The notes beneath the pieces are model-generated. The model saw only the letters and a program-made list of their open reading frames with translations. It did no database searches and was not told where the DNA came from. 64,000 bases of DNA from CAWFXC01 sp963819735 (lineage in GTDB: Bacteria > Actinomycetota > Acidimicrobiia > IMCC26256 > DASPTH01), in NCBI GenBank assembly GCA_963819735.1, contig CAWFXC010000004.1, forward strand, positions 310,001 through 374,000, given 5' to 3'. Made by a program: the position numbers and the translations under genes. This document shows, piece by piece, positions 8,499 to 17,050 of this stretch. Every line of letters begins with the position of its first letter. Positions within the stretch are counted from its first letter, which is position 1.

Positions 8499-8518
8499 AC
8501 GCGGGTAGTGACCCGCGT
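8499..8518 (+). terminator. Hairpin after aldehyde dehydrogenase gene
   Basis: A perfect 8-bp stem (ACGCGGGT / ACCCGCGT) with a 4-nt AGTG loop lies 30 nt after the stop codon. There is no T-run, so it may be an intrinsic terminator of the GC-rich kind or only an attenuating structure before the solute-binding protein gene. Confidence 0.4.
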
Positions 8519-8581
8519 GCGACGCGGTTGTCACGTACGCTGCGCCACGTCGAGTTCGACGGCGCGATTCCGGGGGAAATT

Positions 8582-9931
8582 GTGAAGCAGGGACCGGAGA
8601 TCGTGCTGATCGGCGCGCTCGTCGCCGGATTGGCCGTGTTGAGCACGCTGCCGGCCGCGGCGCAGTCGAGTAGCGAGAAGCCGCAGGCCACCGAGGTCGG
8701 GGTGACCGCGAGCGAGATTCACATCGCGATCGTCGCCGACGTCGACAACCCATTGGCGCCGGGGCTGTTCAAAGGCGCCGAAGACGGCGTCGACGCGGGT
8801 GTCGCGTACGTGAACAGCAAGGCCGGCGGTGGCGGGATCGCGGGTCGGAAGTTGGTCGCCGACTTCTACGACTCGCATCTCAACGCCAGCGAGACGCGCA
8901 ACGCCACGATCAGCGCGTGTCAGAACGACCTCGCGATGGTCGGCGGGATCGTGCTGTTCCTGACGTCGGTCGAGGACATCGTGAACTGCAAGGACAAGAC
9001 CGGCCAGGAGGTCGGGATTCCCGACATGGCATCGACGAACATCGGCATCCCCGAGACGTGCGCACCGACCTCCTACCCCGCGATCGGGGCGAGCACCGAC
9101 TGCACCACCGTCACCGCCAACCCGCAGACCTACTACGGGAACCAGGGTGAGGCGAAGTGGCTGCTGGCGCAGCACAAGGGCGGCCTCCACGGCCCCATGT
9201 TCATCGGCAACGACACCAAGGACTCCGCTCGCGGCGGCACGATCCTCGCCCTGGCCGATCAGCAGGCGGGCATCAAGGCCGACGGCGGCACGACGGTCGG
9301 CCGGGGCGGGCGCGACCCGCAGAGCGCATACACCGTCAACGTCCAGCAGATGAAGACCGACGGTTCGAACTTCTCGCAGAGCGCGCTGGCGCCGAGTGGG
9401 ACGCTCGAACTGCGCGACGAGGCGAACCTGCAGGGTCTCGACAACTCGAAGATCGTCTGGGACAACGTGTCCTCCTACGGGAACTCGATCGTCACCGACA
9501 ACGCGGCGTCGTTCGAGGGCGAGTACCAGGGGTTGGGCTTCCTGCCGTTCGAGGAGAGCAAGTACAACACGACGCTGGCCGCATTCCTGAAGGGCATGAA
9601 GAAGGTGGGTGGCACTCCCGACCAGTACTCGGCCTACAGCTTCGCGGCCACGCTGGCGTTCCGCGACGCGGTCAACGCCACGGTGGCGAAGCACGGGATC
9701 AACGGGCTCACCCGGACGAACCTGGTCGAGGGCATCAAGACGCTCACCGACTTCAACGCCGGCGGCATGGTCGGCACGCACTCGTTCAAGACGGGCAAGA
9801 TCACGAACTGCTTCGTCGAGGTGCGCTTCCTGAGCGGCAAGTGGGTGCGCCAGTACCCGAAGAAGCCGGGCACCTTCGACTGCAAGGCGTCGAACGGGAT
9901 CGACATCAAGGCCAACCTGCTGGGGAACTGA
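8582..9931 (+). CDS. ABC-transporter solute-binding protein, type I periplasmic fold
   Basis: A 449-residue extracellular binding protein. The GTG at 8582, preceded by GGGGGA, gives a signal peptide (hydrophobic core LIGALVAGLAVLS, then AAAQSSSE). The remainder resembles the branched-chain amino-acid/amide binding family, with paired cysteines (e.g. CQNDL, CKDKT) unusual in number. No permease or ATPase genes are adjacent; a second protein of the same family is at 12638-13909. Placement after the aldehyde dehydrogenase suggests uptake of the pathway substrate. Ligand unknown. Confidence 0.85.
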   Translation: MKQGPEIVLIGALVAGLAVLSTLPAAAQSSSEKPQATEVGVTASEIHIAIVADVDNPLAPGLFKGAEDGVDAGVAYVNSKAGGGGIAGRKLVADFYDSHLNASETRNATISACQNDLAMVGGIVLFLTSVEDIVNCKDKTGQEVGIPDMASTNIGIPETCAPTSYPAIGASTDCTTVTANPQTYYGNQGEAKWLLAQHKGGLHGPMFIGNDTKDSARGGTILALADQQAGIKADGGTTVGRGGRDPQSAYTVNVQQMKTDGSNFSQSALAPSGTLELRDEANLQGLDNSKIVWDNVSSYGNSIVTDNAASFEGEYQGLGFLPFEESKYNTTLAAFLKGMKKVGGTPDQYSAYSFAATLAFRDAVNATVAKHGINGLTRTNLVEGIKTLTDFNAGGMVGTHSFKTGKITNCFVEVRFLSGKWVRQYPKKPGTFDCKASNGIDIKANLLGN

Positions 9932-9973
9932 TCCCGACGACGGTCCTCGCGCGCGGCGAGCGGAGCGATTCGG

Positions 9974-11323
9974 TCAGGGCTCGGCGCGGAACAGGCGCCA
10001 GGTTCCCGGCACACCCTTGAGCTCGTGTTCGCCACGGTCGACGAAGTGGAACTCCGAACCCGCGAGCAGGTCCTTGACCGTGTTCGAGACCACGATCTCG
10101 CCGCCGCCCGCGGTGGCCGACACGCGCGCCCCGATGTGTACCGAAAGACCGCCGATGCGCTCGCCGCGAACTTCGACCTCGCCGGTGTGGACGCCGGCTC
10201 GGATCGCCAGCCCCGTCGGCGCGAGCGCGTCGCCGATCGCCCGGGCGCAGCGGATGGCACGACCGGGCGCGTCGAAGGTGGCCAGGAACCCGTCACCGGT
10301 GGCGTCGATCTCCCGCCCGCCGAACCGCGCCAGTTCCTGCCGCACGATCGTGTCGTGCTGATCCAGGAGCGCGCGCCAACGGGCATCCCGGACGGCCGCC
10401 GCTCGTTCGGTGGAGCCGACGATGTCGGTGAACAGCACGGTGAGCAGCCGGCGGTCGGGGTCGGCGGAGAGGCGCGTGCCGGTGAGGAACTCCTCGACCT
10501 CGTCGACGACGTCGTCGGCGTGCTCGAGGAACCAGAGGTGGTCGGCGCCTTCGATCTCCACGTACCGGGCGTCGGGAATCCGGGCCGCCAGATACCGGCC
10601 GAGCTCCGGTCCGGCGATTTGATCGTCGGCGCGCTGCAACACCAGGGTCGGGGCCTCCACGTCCGGCAACCGGTCACGCACATCGGTCAGCACCGACTGG
10701 CGGAAGTAGTGAGCGACCGCGCCGGGTGACACCGCGCTGCGTCCGAGGTGGATCAGCTGCTCGGTGAAGCGCGGGTCGTCGGCGCGGCTGGGGGCGAGGC
10801 GCGCGAGGTGGTCACCATCCCCCGCCGCCCACGACTCCGCCTGACGGTCGACGACATCGAGCAGCATCGCTTCCGGAGCGCCCCATTCGTAATCGGACGC
10901 CGACGTGAGCCGGGCGGCCGTGTTGAAGAGGACGAGCGCACGGCAGCGCTGCGGGTGCGTGGCGGCGAGGAGCATCGCCAACGGACCTCCTTCGGCGAAG
11001 CCCAGGATGGCGGCCTCGGTCGACCCGGCCGCGTCCATCACCGCACCGATGTCGGCCACCTGGGTCTCGAGGTCGGGCAGCCGGTCGAGCGGCACGGGAT
11101 CCGACATGCCGGTCCCCCGCCGATCGAAGATGATCAGGCGCCCGAGCGCCGCCAGCCGTCGCCGCTGTCGGGCCAGTTCGGGGATCTCCCAGAACGTCTC
11201 GACGTGGTTGACCCAGCTCTCGATCAGCACGATGTCGAGGGGTCCGTCACCCACCACTTGGTAGGCGAGATGGACGTCGCCGTTCTTGGCGTACCGGGTG
11301 GTGGGGAGGCCGTCGCGCGTCAA
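9974..11323 (-). CDS. Alpha/beta-hydrolase fold fused to class III nucleotidyl cyclase
   Basis: A 449-residue fusion. Residues about 1-260 form an alpha/beta-hydrolase domain; residues about 265-449 form a class III adenylate/guanylate cyclase domain, starting LFTDIVGSTERAA and containing RAGVHTGEVE. The cyclase keeps the metal Asp in FTDIVGS. In the hydrolase the nucleophile elbow reads GFAEGG, where GxSxG is expected, so the Ser is Ala; the Asp (QRADD) and His (GADHLWF) of the triad are present. It may therefore be a ligand-binding sensor controlling cyclase output. Start: TTG at 11323 overlaps the P450 stop (TTGA); longer frames run into the P450 gene. Confidence 0.88.
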   Translation of the reverse strand: MTRDGLPTTRYAKNGDVHLAYQVVGDGPLDIVLIESWVNHVETFWEIPELARQRRRLAALGRLIIFDRRGTGMSDPVPLDRLPDLETQVADIGAVMDAAGSTEAAILGFAEGGPLAMLLAATHPQRCRALVLFNTAARLTSASDYEWGAPEAMLLDVVDRQAESWAAGDGDHLARLAPSRADDPRFTEQLIHLGRSAVSPGAVAHYFRQSVLTDVRDRLPDVEAPTLVLQRADDQIAGPELGRYLAARIPDARYVEIEGADHLWFLEHADDVVDEVEEFLTGTRLSADPDRRLLTVLFTDIVGSTERAAAVRDARWRALLDQHDTIVRQELARFGGREIDATGDGFLATFDAPGRAIRCARAIGDALAPTGLAIRAGVHTGEVEVRGERIGGLSVHIGARVSATAGGGEIVVSNTVKDLLAGSEFHFVDRGEHELKGVPGTWRLFRAEP

Positions 11324-12510
11324 ACGTCGATCGGGAGACGTAGGTAGCCGCGCACGGTGCTGGTGTAGAGCGGTACCGCGGCTTCGCGGTCGACCGTCCA
11401 TTCCGGCCACCGCTTGAGCGTCTCCTCCACCCCGATCCGGCCCTCCATGCGCGCCAGCGCGGCGCCGAGGCAGAAGTGGATCCCGTACCCGAAGGTGACG
11501 TGCAGGTCGAACTCGCGGTGGATGTCGAACGTGTCGGCGTTCGGGTAGGCGCGCTCGTCGCGCCCCGCCGATCCGGTGACGAGGACGACCCGCGAACTCG
11601 CGGGGATGGTCACGTCGTGGAGGGTGACGTCCTTCGTGGTGAACCGTGCGTTGACCGGTGAAGGCGGCTCGAACCGCAGGATCTCCTCGACCGCGTTCGG
11701 GATCAGCGTGGGGTCGGCCACCAGTTCGGCCCGCTGATCGGGGTGCTGATCGAGCAGGTCGACCGCCCACCCGAGGTGCCGGGCCACCGTCTCGCTGCCC
11801 GCGGCGAACAGCACGGTCACGAACTCGGTGAGCTCGGTGTCCGTGAGCTTCCGCGGTTCACCGTCGTCGTCGAGGATCTCGGCGTCGAGGAGGTCCGTGA
11901 ACATGTCGTCGCACGGGTGTTGCTTGCGGTCGGCGAACTGACCGGCGAGGTAACTGTTCATCTCGACGAGGGCGTTGGTCGCGACCTCGTTGACCATGCC
12001 GACGGCACCTTCCTCGATGTGGAAGATGTCGTCGACGACGCCGCGCAGGTAGTCGCGGTCCTGCTCCGGCACGCCGAGGAGCACCGAGATCATCGTGGGC
12101 GGGAGGATGGCCGAGAAGTCCTGCACGTAGTCGAAGCGGGGCTCGCTCACGTGGGGATCGAGCAGGTCGGCACAGACCTCGCGGACGCGATCCTCGAGCG
12201 AGGAGACGCGCCGGCTGGTGAAGGCGCGGGACACGAGCTTGCGCAGCATCGTGTGCTTGGGCGGGTCCGTCCAGATGATCATCCCCGTCGGGATCGGATC
12301 GTCGGACATCGTCTCGACGGTCGTGCCGTGGTTCGAGATGAACGTGTCGTAGTCCTTGTGGGCCTGTTCGATGTCGGCGAACCGGGTCAACGCCCAGAAG
12401 TCGTAGCGGTCGTTGTGCCACACGGGCGCTTCGTCGCGCAGCCGCTTCCAGAGCGGGTAGGGATCGTCGCGGAGCTCCGGTGTGAACGGGTCCCAGTAGA
12501 GGTCAGTCAT
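11320..12510 (-). CDS. Cytochrome P450 (second)
   Basis: A 396-residue P450. Heme loop FGYGIHFCLGAALAR, I-helix AAGSETVAR and ExxR as EEILR are all present. Either ATG at 12513 or at 12510 is possible; I use 12510 (MTDLYWDPF). The N-terminal layout (WDPFTPELRDDPYPLWKRLR) is typical of actinobacterial catabolic P450s such as those acting on terpenes or steroids. It is translationally coupled to the cyclase fusion downstream. No ferredoxin lies next to it; the ferredoxin at 1979-2191 might serve both P450s. Confidence 0.94.
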   Translation of the reverse strand: MTDLYWDPFTPELRDDPYPLWKRLRDEAPVWHNDRYDFWALTRFADIEQAHKDYDTFISNHGTTVETMSDDPIPTGMIIWTDPPKHTMLRKLVSRAFTSRRVSSLEDRVREVCADLLDPHVSEPRFDYVQDFSAILPPTMISVLLGVPEQDRDYLRGVVDDIFHIEEGAVGMVNEVATNALVEMNSYLAGQFADRKQHPCDDMFTDLLDAEILDDDGEPRKLTDTELTEFVTVLFAAGSETVARHLGWAVDLLDQHPDQRAELVADPTLIPNAVEEILRFEPPSPVNARFTTKDVTLHDVTIPASSRVVLVTGSAGRDERAYPNADTFDIHREFDLHVTFGYGIHFCLGAALARMEGRIGVEETLKRWPEWTVDREAAVPLYTSTVRGYLRLPIDV

Positions 12511-12637
12511 CATCCGAGATGTATAGACGATTGCGAGCGGGTGCGTGGGCGACCCGCCGACCTCCACGCCGGACGGCGCGCGAGCGGGCCGGGGGTCCGA
12601 AGATCCCCGGCCGTCGCTCGTAGGTCAACCCGATCGG

Positions 12638-13909
12638 TCAGTTCGCGAACTTCGGCAGGATCGGATAGGTCTTCGTGGAGCAGGCGTACGGCTGCGCGAT
12701 CGTGAACGCGGTGCCGTCGGCGTCGTAGAGCAAGGTCGAACACGCCTTCACTGCGTACTTGTACGAGTCGGGGTAGGTGGTCGGCCCCACCGTGCCTTTG
12801 ATCTGGTACGTCATCTTCGCCGCGGCCTTCTGCACCGACGCCGACGTGAGGGTCTTCGACGACTTGAGTGCCGCCTTCACCGCCGCGATGAACATGTCGG
12901 CGGCGAAGTACCCACCGGCGAGGGTGAGGGTCTTCTGCGCCCCGGGCTTGTACGCATCGATGTCGGTCATCATCTGCTGTACCCCGGCCGCGTTCGACTC
13001 GTACCCGGCGAACTGCAGGAACACGTAGGCACCGGTCAGTGGCTTCAGCAGGAGGTTGGAGTAGAAGGGCGAGATGAAGCTGCCCGTGTACCCGGCCCCC
13101 TTGATCAGGTTGAACAGCGTGAGCGCACCGCCCTGTACCGACACACTCGAATAGATCATGTCGGGGGCCTTGCCGTTGTTCGACGTGAGCAGTGCCGTCG
13201 AGTATGGCGAGAAGTCACCGACGACCGCGGGCGGCGCCGGCACCGAGCCCTTCGCGTACACGACGGTCCAACCGGCGCCCGTGTAGGTGGACGCGGCGTT
13301 CTGGACCGACTTCTTGCCCGACTCCGAGTCGGTCCCGATCAGCGCGATGGTCGGCTTGGTGATGCCCTTCGTCGCGAGCTGCGCCTTGAGCTGGACGGCC
13401 GTGGGGTTGGGCAGCTTCTTCGGGTTCGCCGGGATCAGGCAGCCGTAGGTGGAGAAGCCGAACCCGGTGCCCGAGGTCGGGCAGTACGTGGCGTCGTAGC
13501 CGGGACCGAACCACGGGATCTGCTGTTGCGTGAGGTAGTCCCCTGGCGTGGCCAGTGACACGTTCGGCACCAAGGCGAAGATGTTGTCCTGCGTGACCAG
13601 TCGCCGGGTCTCCGACAGCGCGGTCGCCGGGTCGTTCTTGTCGTCGGCGAACTCCTTGTAGTCGAACGTGTAGCCCTTGACCTCCTTGTCTTGGTTCGCC
13701 CGCTGGAAGCGGGCTGCCGCGCCCACCCCGGCGTCGCCGAAGTTCTGTGCGTACCCGAGGCCCGCGACGGTGATGGTCCCGTTCGACGCGGTCACGACCC
13801 GCGGCGCCGCCGCGCCGCTCGCGACGGGCGTCACCATCGCCGCCACCAGCCCCGCGAGCACCGCGACGATGAGCACGCCGAAACCAGTCTTCTTCCTCGA
13901 CAGTTTCAT
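12638..13909 (-). CDS. ABC-transporter solute-binding protein (second)
   Basis: A 423-residue exported binding protein of the branched-chain amino-acid type. A basic N-terminus (MKLSRKK) and a hydrophobic stretch (VLIVAVLAGLVAAMV) form a signal peptide ending near VASGAAA. The mature part has the two-lobed type I pattern. The ATG at 13909 has AGGGGGG 5 nt upstream. Four or more cysteines occur near its middle and end. Like the protein at 8582-9931 it lacks transporter partners nearby. It lies upstream of the P450-cyclase pair on the same strand, 127 nt away, so it might be co-regulated with it. Confidence 0.85.
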   Translation of the reverse strand: MKLSRKKTGFGVLIVAVLAGLVAAMVTPVASGAAAPRVVTASNGTITVAGLGYAQNFGDAGVGAAARFQRANQDKEVKGYTFDYKEFADDKNDPATALSETRRLVTQDNIFALVPNVSLATPGDYLTQQQIPWFGPGYDATYCPTSGTGFGFSTYGCLIPANPKKLPNPTAVQLKAQLATKGITKPTIALIGTDSESGKKSVQNAASTYTGAGWTVVYAKGSVPAPPAVVGDFSPYSTALLTSNNGKAPDMIYSSVSVQGGALTLFNLIKGAGYTGSFISPFYSNLLLKPLTGAYVFLQFAGYESNAAGVQQMMTDIDAYKPGAQKTLTLAGGYFAADMFIAAVKAALKSSKTLTSASVQKAAAKMTYQIKGTVGPTTYPDSYKYAVKACSTLLYDADGTAFTIAQPYACSTKTYPILPKFAN

Positions 13910-13976
13910 GTTCCCCCCTGGTTCTGGACCGCCGGTCATCGGCGGCATTGCCCTTACATCTTGCCTGTGCGAGCGG

Positions 13977-14360
13977 TCAGCCGCTGGCCACCACGTGCAC
14001 CGGGGTCAACGTGATGACCCATCGGTCGTCCCTGGGCTCGAACGAGTCGAAGTCGGCGCCGTAGGCGTTCACGATGCGGCGGACGAAGGCGAGGTCGGCA
14101 TCGGGCGCCATCGTGACGTCGCTCCGTAGCTCGATGGTGCGATAGACGTTGGCGGGATCGAACACGAAGAGCGTCGCCTTCGGGTGGCGCTGCAGGTTCT
14201 TGAACTTCTGACGCGACCCCACCATCGTGGCGCGCACGACGTCGTCCTCGAGCAGGTACCACACCGCGGTCGACTGGGGCAGACCGTCGGACCCCACAGT
14301 GGTGAGGAGACCGATGCCCGGCGCCTCCAGCAGGTCGCGGTGCGAGTCGGGGATGTTCAC
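13977..14360 (-). CDS. PPOX-class, probably F420-dependent, oxidoreductase
   Basis: A 127-residue split-barrel flavin/F420 protein. Typical segments are GIGLLTTVGSDGLPQSTAVW at the N-terminus and KFKNLQRHPKATLFVFDP. Such proteins reduce enones, biliverdin or other conjugated substrates with F420H2. The GTG at 14360 overlaps the stop of the upstream SDR (GTGA), so the two are coupled and may act on one substrate. Confidence 0.88.
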   Translation of the reverse strand: MNIPDSHRDLLEAPGIGLLTTVGSDGLPQSTAVWYLLEDDVVRATMVGSRQKFKNLQRHPKATLFVFDPANVYRTIELRSDVTMAPDADLAFVRRIVNAYGADFDSFEPRDDRWVITLTPVHVVASG

Positions 14361-15100
14361 GCCTGGCCTCCGATCGTCGCGCCGGCGTCGACGACGAGCT
14401 CGCGGCCGGTCACCTGCCGGGACAGATCGGAGAGCAACCACACCACCGCGTCGGCGACGTCGGCGGCGTCGGTCACGCGGCGCAGCGGTGCCGCGCGTTC
14501 GGCCTGCTCGTAGGCGGCGCTGTCGAAGGTTCCGGGGAACATCGTGGTGCCCATCATCCCGCCGGGGTGCACCGAGTTGACGCGGATGCCGTTGCGGCCG
14601 AGGTCGGTCGCCGCGTACTTCGTGAGGCCGCGCACGGCCCACTTGCTCGTGCCGTAGCTGGCGAGCCCACGATGCGCGACCATGCCGGCGGTCGACGAGA
14701 TGTTGACGATCGAGCCTCCACCCGTGTCCTGCATCGCGCGAGCCGCGGCCTGGAGACCGAGCCAGACGCCCATCACGTTGACGTCGAGCAGCCGGGCGAA
14801 CTCCTCCGGCGGCTCGTCGAGGAACGGGCGCATCTCGTAGATGATCGCCGCGTTGTTGACGAGCCCGTCGATGCGGCCGTGATCGCTGACGACGTCGGCA
14901 ATGATCCTCGTCCAGTCGGCCTCCACCGTCACGTCGTGTTGCACCACACCGCTGCCGGCGTCCGCCACGATGTCGGTCGCGACCACCGTCGCGCCTTCTT
15001 CGCGACACTTCGCCGCGATCAGCGCGCCGAGTGAGCGTGCGGCGCCGGTGACGACGAGTGTCTTGCCGTCGAGGAGTGCATGGGGTGCAGAGCTGGTCAT
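14357..15100 (-). CDS. Short-chain dehydrogenase/reductase (SDR)
   Basis: A 247-residue classical SDR. The cofactor motif is a variant, TGAARSLG; LVNNAA and NISSTAG follow, with YGTSK as the YxxxK pair and VHPGGMMGT after it. ATG at 15100 is taken; a longer frame reaches into the divergent promoter region. It is the first gene of a two-gene operon with the PPOX protein. Substrate unknown. Confidence 0.9.
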   Translation of the reverse strand: MTSSAPHALLDGKTLVVTGAARSLGALIAAKCREEGATVVATDIVADAGSGVVQHDVTVEADWTRIIADVVSDHGRIDGLVNNAAIIYEMRPFLDEPPEEFARLLDVNVMGVWLGLQAAARAMQDTGGGSIVNISSTAGMVAHRGLASYGTSKWAVRGLTKYAATDLGRNGIRVNSVHPGGMMGTTMFPGTFDSAAYEQAERAAPLRRVTDAADVADAVVWLLSDLSRQVTGRELVVDAGATIGGQA

Positions 15101-15198
15101 GGAGACGCAGCATCCCCGACCAGAACGCTGCGACGCAACTGGGCTCGGCGTCGTTCTGGTGGCCGTCGGTACACGTCTCGTGTGCACCCGGCCCAAAG

Positions 15199-15218
15199 GT
15201 CACCGACCGAACGGTGAC
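15199..15218. promoter_or_regulatory. Inverted repeat in divergent promoter (operator candidate)
   Basis: A 7-bp inverted repeat, GTCACCG then 6 nt then CGGTGAC, lies between the divergent SDR and alpha/beta-hydrolase genes. The spacing suits a dimeric TetR- or GntR-like repressor. No regulator gene is adjacent. Confidence 0.4.
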
Positions 15219-15244
15219 GGCTGGCCGATCCGAGGGCTCACGGA

Positions 15245-15250
15245 TAGCGT
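15245..15250 (+). promoter_or_regulatory. -10 element placed for leaderless transcription
   Basis: TAGCGT (TANNNT type) ends exactly 6 nt before the ATG at 15257, and no Shine-Dalgarno sequence precedes that ATG. Transcription would start at or next to the A of the start codon. Confidence 0.45.
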
Positions 15251-15256
15251 CCCGCA

Positions 15257-16051
15257 ATGCCCACCGCCCACCTCAACGGCATCGACACGTACTACGAGCG
15301 TGCGGGCGACGGTCCCCCATTGCTCTTCCTGAACGCGTCGGGCGCCACCCTGGCTTCCGCCGGTCTGGTCGTGCAGCCGTTCACCCAGTCGGCCGACACC
15401 GTCGCCGCCGACCAACGGGGCCTCGGCCGCACGGAAGTCCCGCCCGGGCCCTACACCATGGCCGACTACGCCGCCGACGCCCTGGCATTGGCCGACCACG
15501 TGGGTTGGGCCACGTTCGCAATGGTCGGCGTGAGCTTCGGCGGCATGGTGGCCCAGGAGGTGGCGGTCACCGCACCCGAGCGCATCGAACGACTGGCCCT
15601 GCTCTGCACGTCGCCCGGCGGACCGGACGCCGCGTCCTTCCCGCTCCACACCTTGGAAGACCTGTCGCCCGAAGAGCGCGTGGCCACCGGCATGCACATC
15701 CTCGACCGCCGGTTCACCCCCGAGTGGCTCGCCGACCATCCGGTCGACCAGATGATCGTGGACACCTTCGTCAAGGGGCAGATGGCCGAGCACTCCCCCG
15801 ACGAAGCCCGGGGGCTGGCAGAGCAGCTCGCCGCCCGCAGCCACCACGACGTGGTCGACCGGCTCGGCCGCATCACGTGCCCCACGTTCGTGGCGAACGG
15901 CCGCTACGACGGCATCGCGCCGGTGGCCAACGGCGAGCTCATCACGGCGCGAGTTTCCGGTTCCACGTTCCACGTGTACGAGGGCGGCCACCTCTTCGTG
16001 TTCCAGGACCCGGCCGCCTTCCCCGACGTCATCACCTTCCTCACCGCGTAG
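15257..16051 (+). CDS. Alpha/beta hydrolase
   Basis: A 264-residue hydrolase with a full triad: nucleophile Ser in GVSFGG, Asp in NGRYDGIAP and His in EGGHLF. The oxyanion segment is FLNASGATLA. The fold and length match the broad esterase/epoxide hydrolase/3-oxoadipate enol-lactonase group. It is divergent from the SDR-PPOX operon, so the three may work on one compound. Start at ATG 15257, preceded by a -10-like TAGCGT. Confidence 0.92.
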   Translation: MPTAHLNGIDTYYERAGDGPPLLFLNASGATLASAGLVVQPFTQSADTVAADQRGLGRTEVPPGPYTMADYAADALALADHVGWATFAMVGVSFGGMVAQEVAVTAPERIERLALLCTSPGGPDAASFPLHTLEDLSPEERVATGMHILDRRFTPEWLADHPVDQMIVDTFVKGQMAEHSPDEARGLAEQLAARSHHDVVDRLGRITCPTFVANGRYDGIAPVANGELITARVSGSTFHVYEGGHLFVFQDPAAFPDVITFLTA

Positions 16052-16130
16052 CGCCCTCCCTCCGTTTTCCCTTCCGCCGATCCGGGTACCGGAACCCGGA
16101 GGGGCGAGACGGAGACGAGTGAGGAGCACG

Positions 16131-16688
16131 ATGGCAGAGGAACTTGCGGGTATGAGGGTCGCGTTCGTCGTGGCCAACGAAGGCATCGAGGATGCGGAGC
16201 TCAGAGATCCCTGGGCCGCGGTCACGCTGGCCGGAGGACGCGCCGAGCTGCTGGCACCCGAACTGGGAACTGTGCAGTGCTATCGCCACCTCGACCGATC
16301 GAGCACCGCGCCGGTCGACCATGCGATCGGTGACGCGCACGCCGCCGACTACGACGCGCTCGTGCTTCCGGGTGGCGTCGCGAATGCCGATCAGATCCGC
16401 ACCAATCCTCACGCAGTGCGGTTCGTGCGCGAGTGCTTCGAAGCGGCCAAGCCGGTGGCGGTCATCTGTCACGGCCCGTGGATCCTCACGGACGCGGGCG
16501 TCGCGCACGGCCGCACGCTGACGTCGTGGCCCAGCCTGAAGACCGACCTGCACAACGCCGGTGCGAACTGGGTGGATGAAGAGGTGCACGTCGACGGGCT
16601 GCTGGTGAGCAGTCGGAAGCCCGATGACCTTCCCGCGTTCTGCCGAGAGTTCGTACGGGTCTTCGCGAGCGCGCCGTCTCGAGCCTGA
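16131..16688 (+). CDS. DJ-1/PfpI-family protein (deglycase/amidotransferase-like)
   Basis: A 185-residue DJ-1/PfpI protein. The conserved Cys sits in AVICHGPW, the acid in NEGIEDAEL near the N-terminus, and LVLPGGVAN precedes. PfpI members act as protein/nucleotide deglycases or general stress proteins. The ATG at 16131 has GAGGAG 6 nt upstream. It follows the alpha/beta hydrolase by 79 nt. Confidence 0.9.
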   Translation: MAEELAGMRVAFVVANEGIEDAELRDPWAAVTLAGGRAELLAPELGTVQCYRHLDRSSTAPVDHAIGDAHAADYDALVLPGGVANADQIRTNPHAVRFVRECFEAAKPVAVICHGPWILTDAGVAHGRTLTSWPSLKTDLHNAGANWVDEEVHVDGLLVSSRKPDDLPAFCREFVRVFASAPSRA

Positions 16689-16702
16689 GGATCCTCAGGC
16701 TC
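16681..16702. terminator. Perfect 22-bp palindrome at the end of the PfpI gene
   Basis: The sequence reads the same on both strands over 22 bp, with GGATCC at its centre, and overlaps the PfpI stop codon. In RNA it folds into a 9-bp stem with a 4-nt loop. It may be a bidirectional terminator without a T-run, or a protein-binding site. Confidence 0.45.
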
Positions 16703-16720
16703 CGCTCCCTGAATTGGCCT

Positions 16721-17008
16721 GTGCAGTTCAGCCCGGAGTTGCGCGACGACGTCGCCTCGGGCGACATCACGGTGTCGTTCCGGCTCTGGAGCCGACCGAA
16801 GGTCCGAGCCGGAGGTCGCTACTCGGCGGGGCCGGTGCAGATCGAGATCGACGCGATCGAACTCGTGCCCTTCTCCAGTGTGACCCGAGCTGACGTACGC
16901 CGCTCCGGCGAACGCGACCGCGAGTCCTTGCGAAGACGCGCCGCCCACTCGGGACCGATCCATGACGACACACTCGTGTACCGCGTCGAGTTCCACGTGG
17001 TCGAGTAG
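16721..17008 (+). CDS. Small ASCH-like domain protein
   Basis: A 95-residue protein beginning at GTG 16721 (MQFSPELRDDVASGD). The pattern of an N-terminal helix, ITVSFRLWSRPKVRAGGRY and a final LVYRVEFHVVE resembles ASCH/PUA-like domains that bind RNA or nucleotides. Function is not known. There is no good ribosome binding site, and it lies just past the palindrome that ends the PfpI gene. Confidence 0.65.
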   Translation: MQFSPELRDDVASGDITVSFRLWSRPKVRAGGRYSAGPVQIEIDAIELVPFSSVTRADVRRSGERDRESLRRRAAHSGPIHDDTLVYRVEFHVVE

Positions 17009-17038
17009 CCGCTGGGCTGGGTGAAGCGCGGTGCTCGG

Positions 17039-17044
17039 TACAAT
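17039..17044 (+). promoter_or_regulatory. -10 element placed for leaderless transcription
   Basis: TACAAT ends 6 nt before the ATG at 17051, with no Shine-Dalgarno sequence between. The geometry is identical to the one before the gene at 15257. Confidence 0.55.
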
Positions 17045-17050
17045 TGCGCG

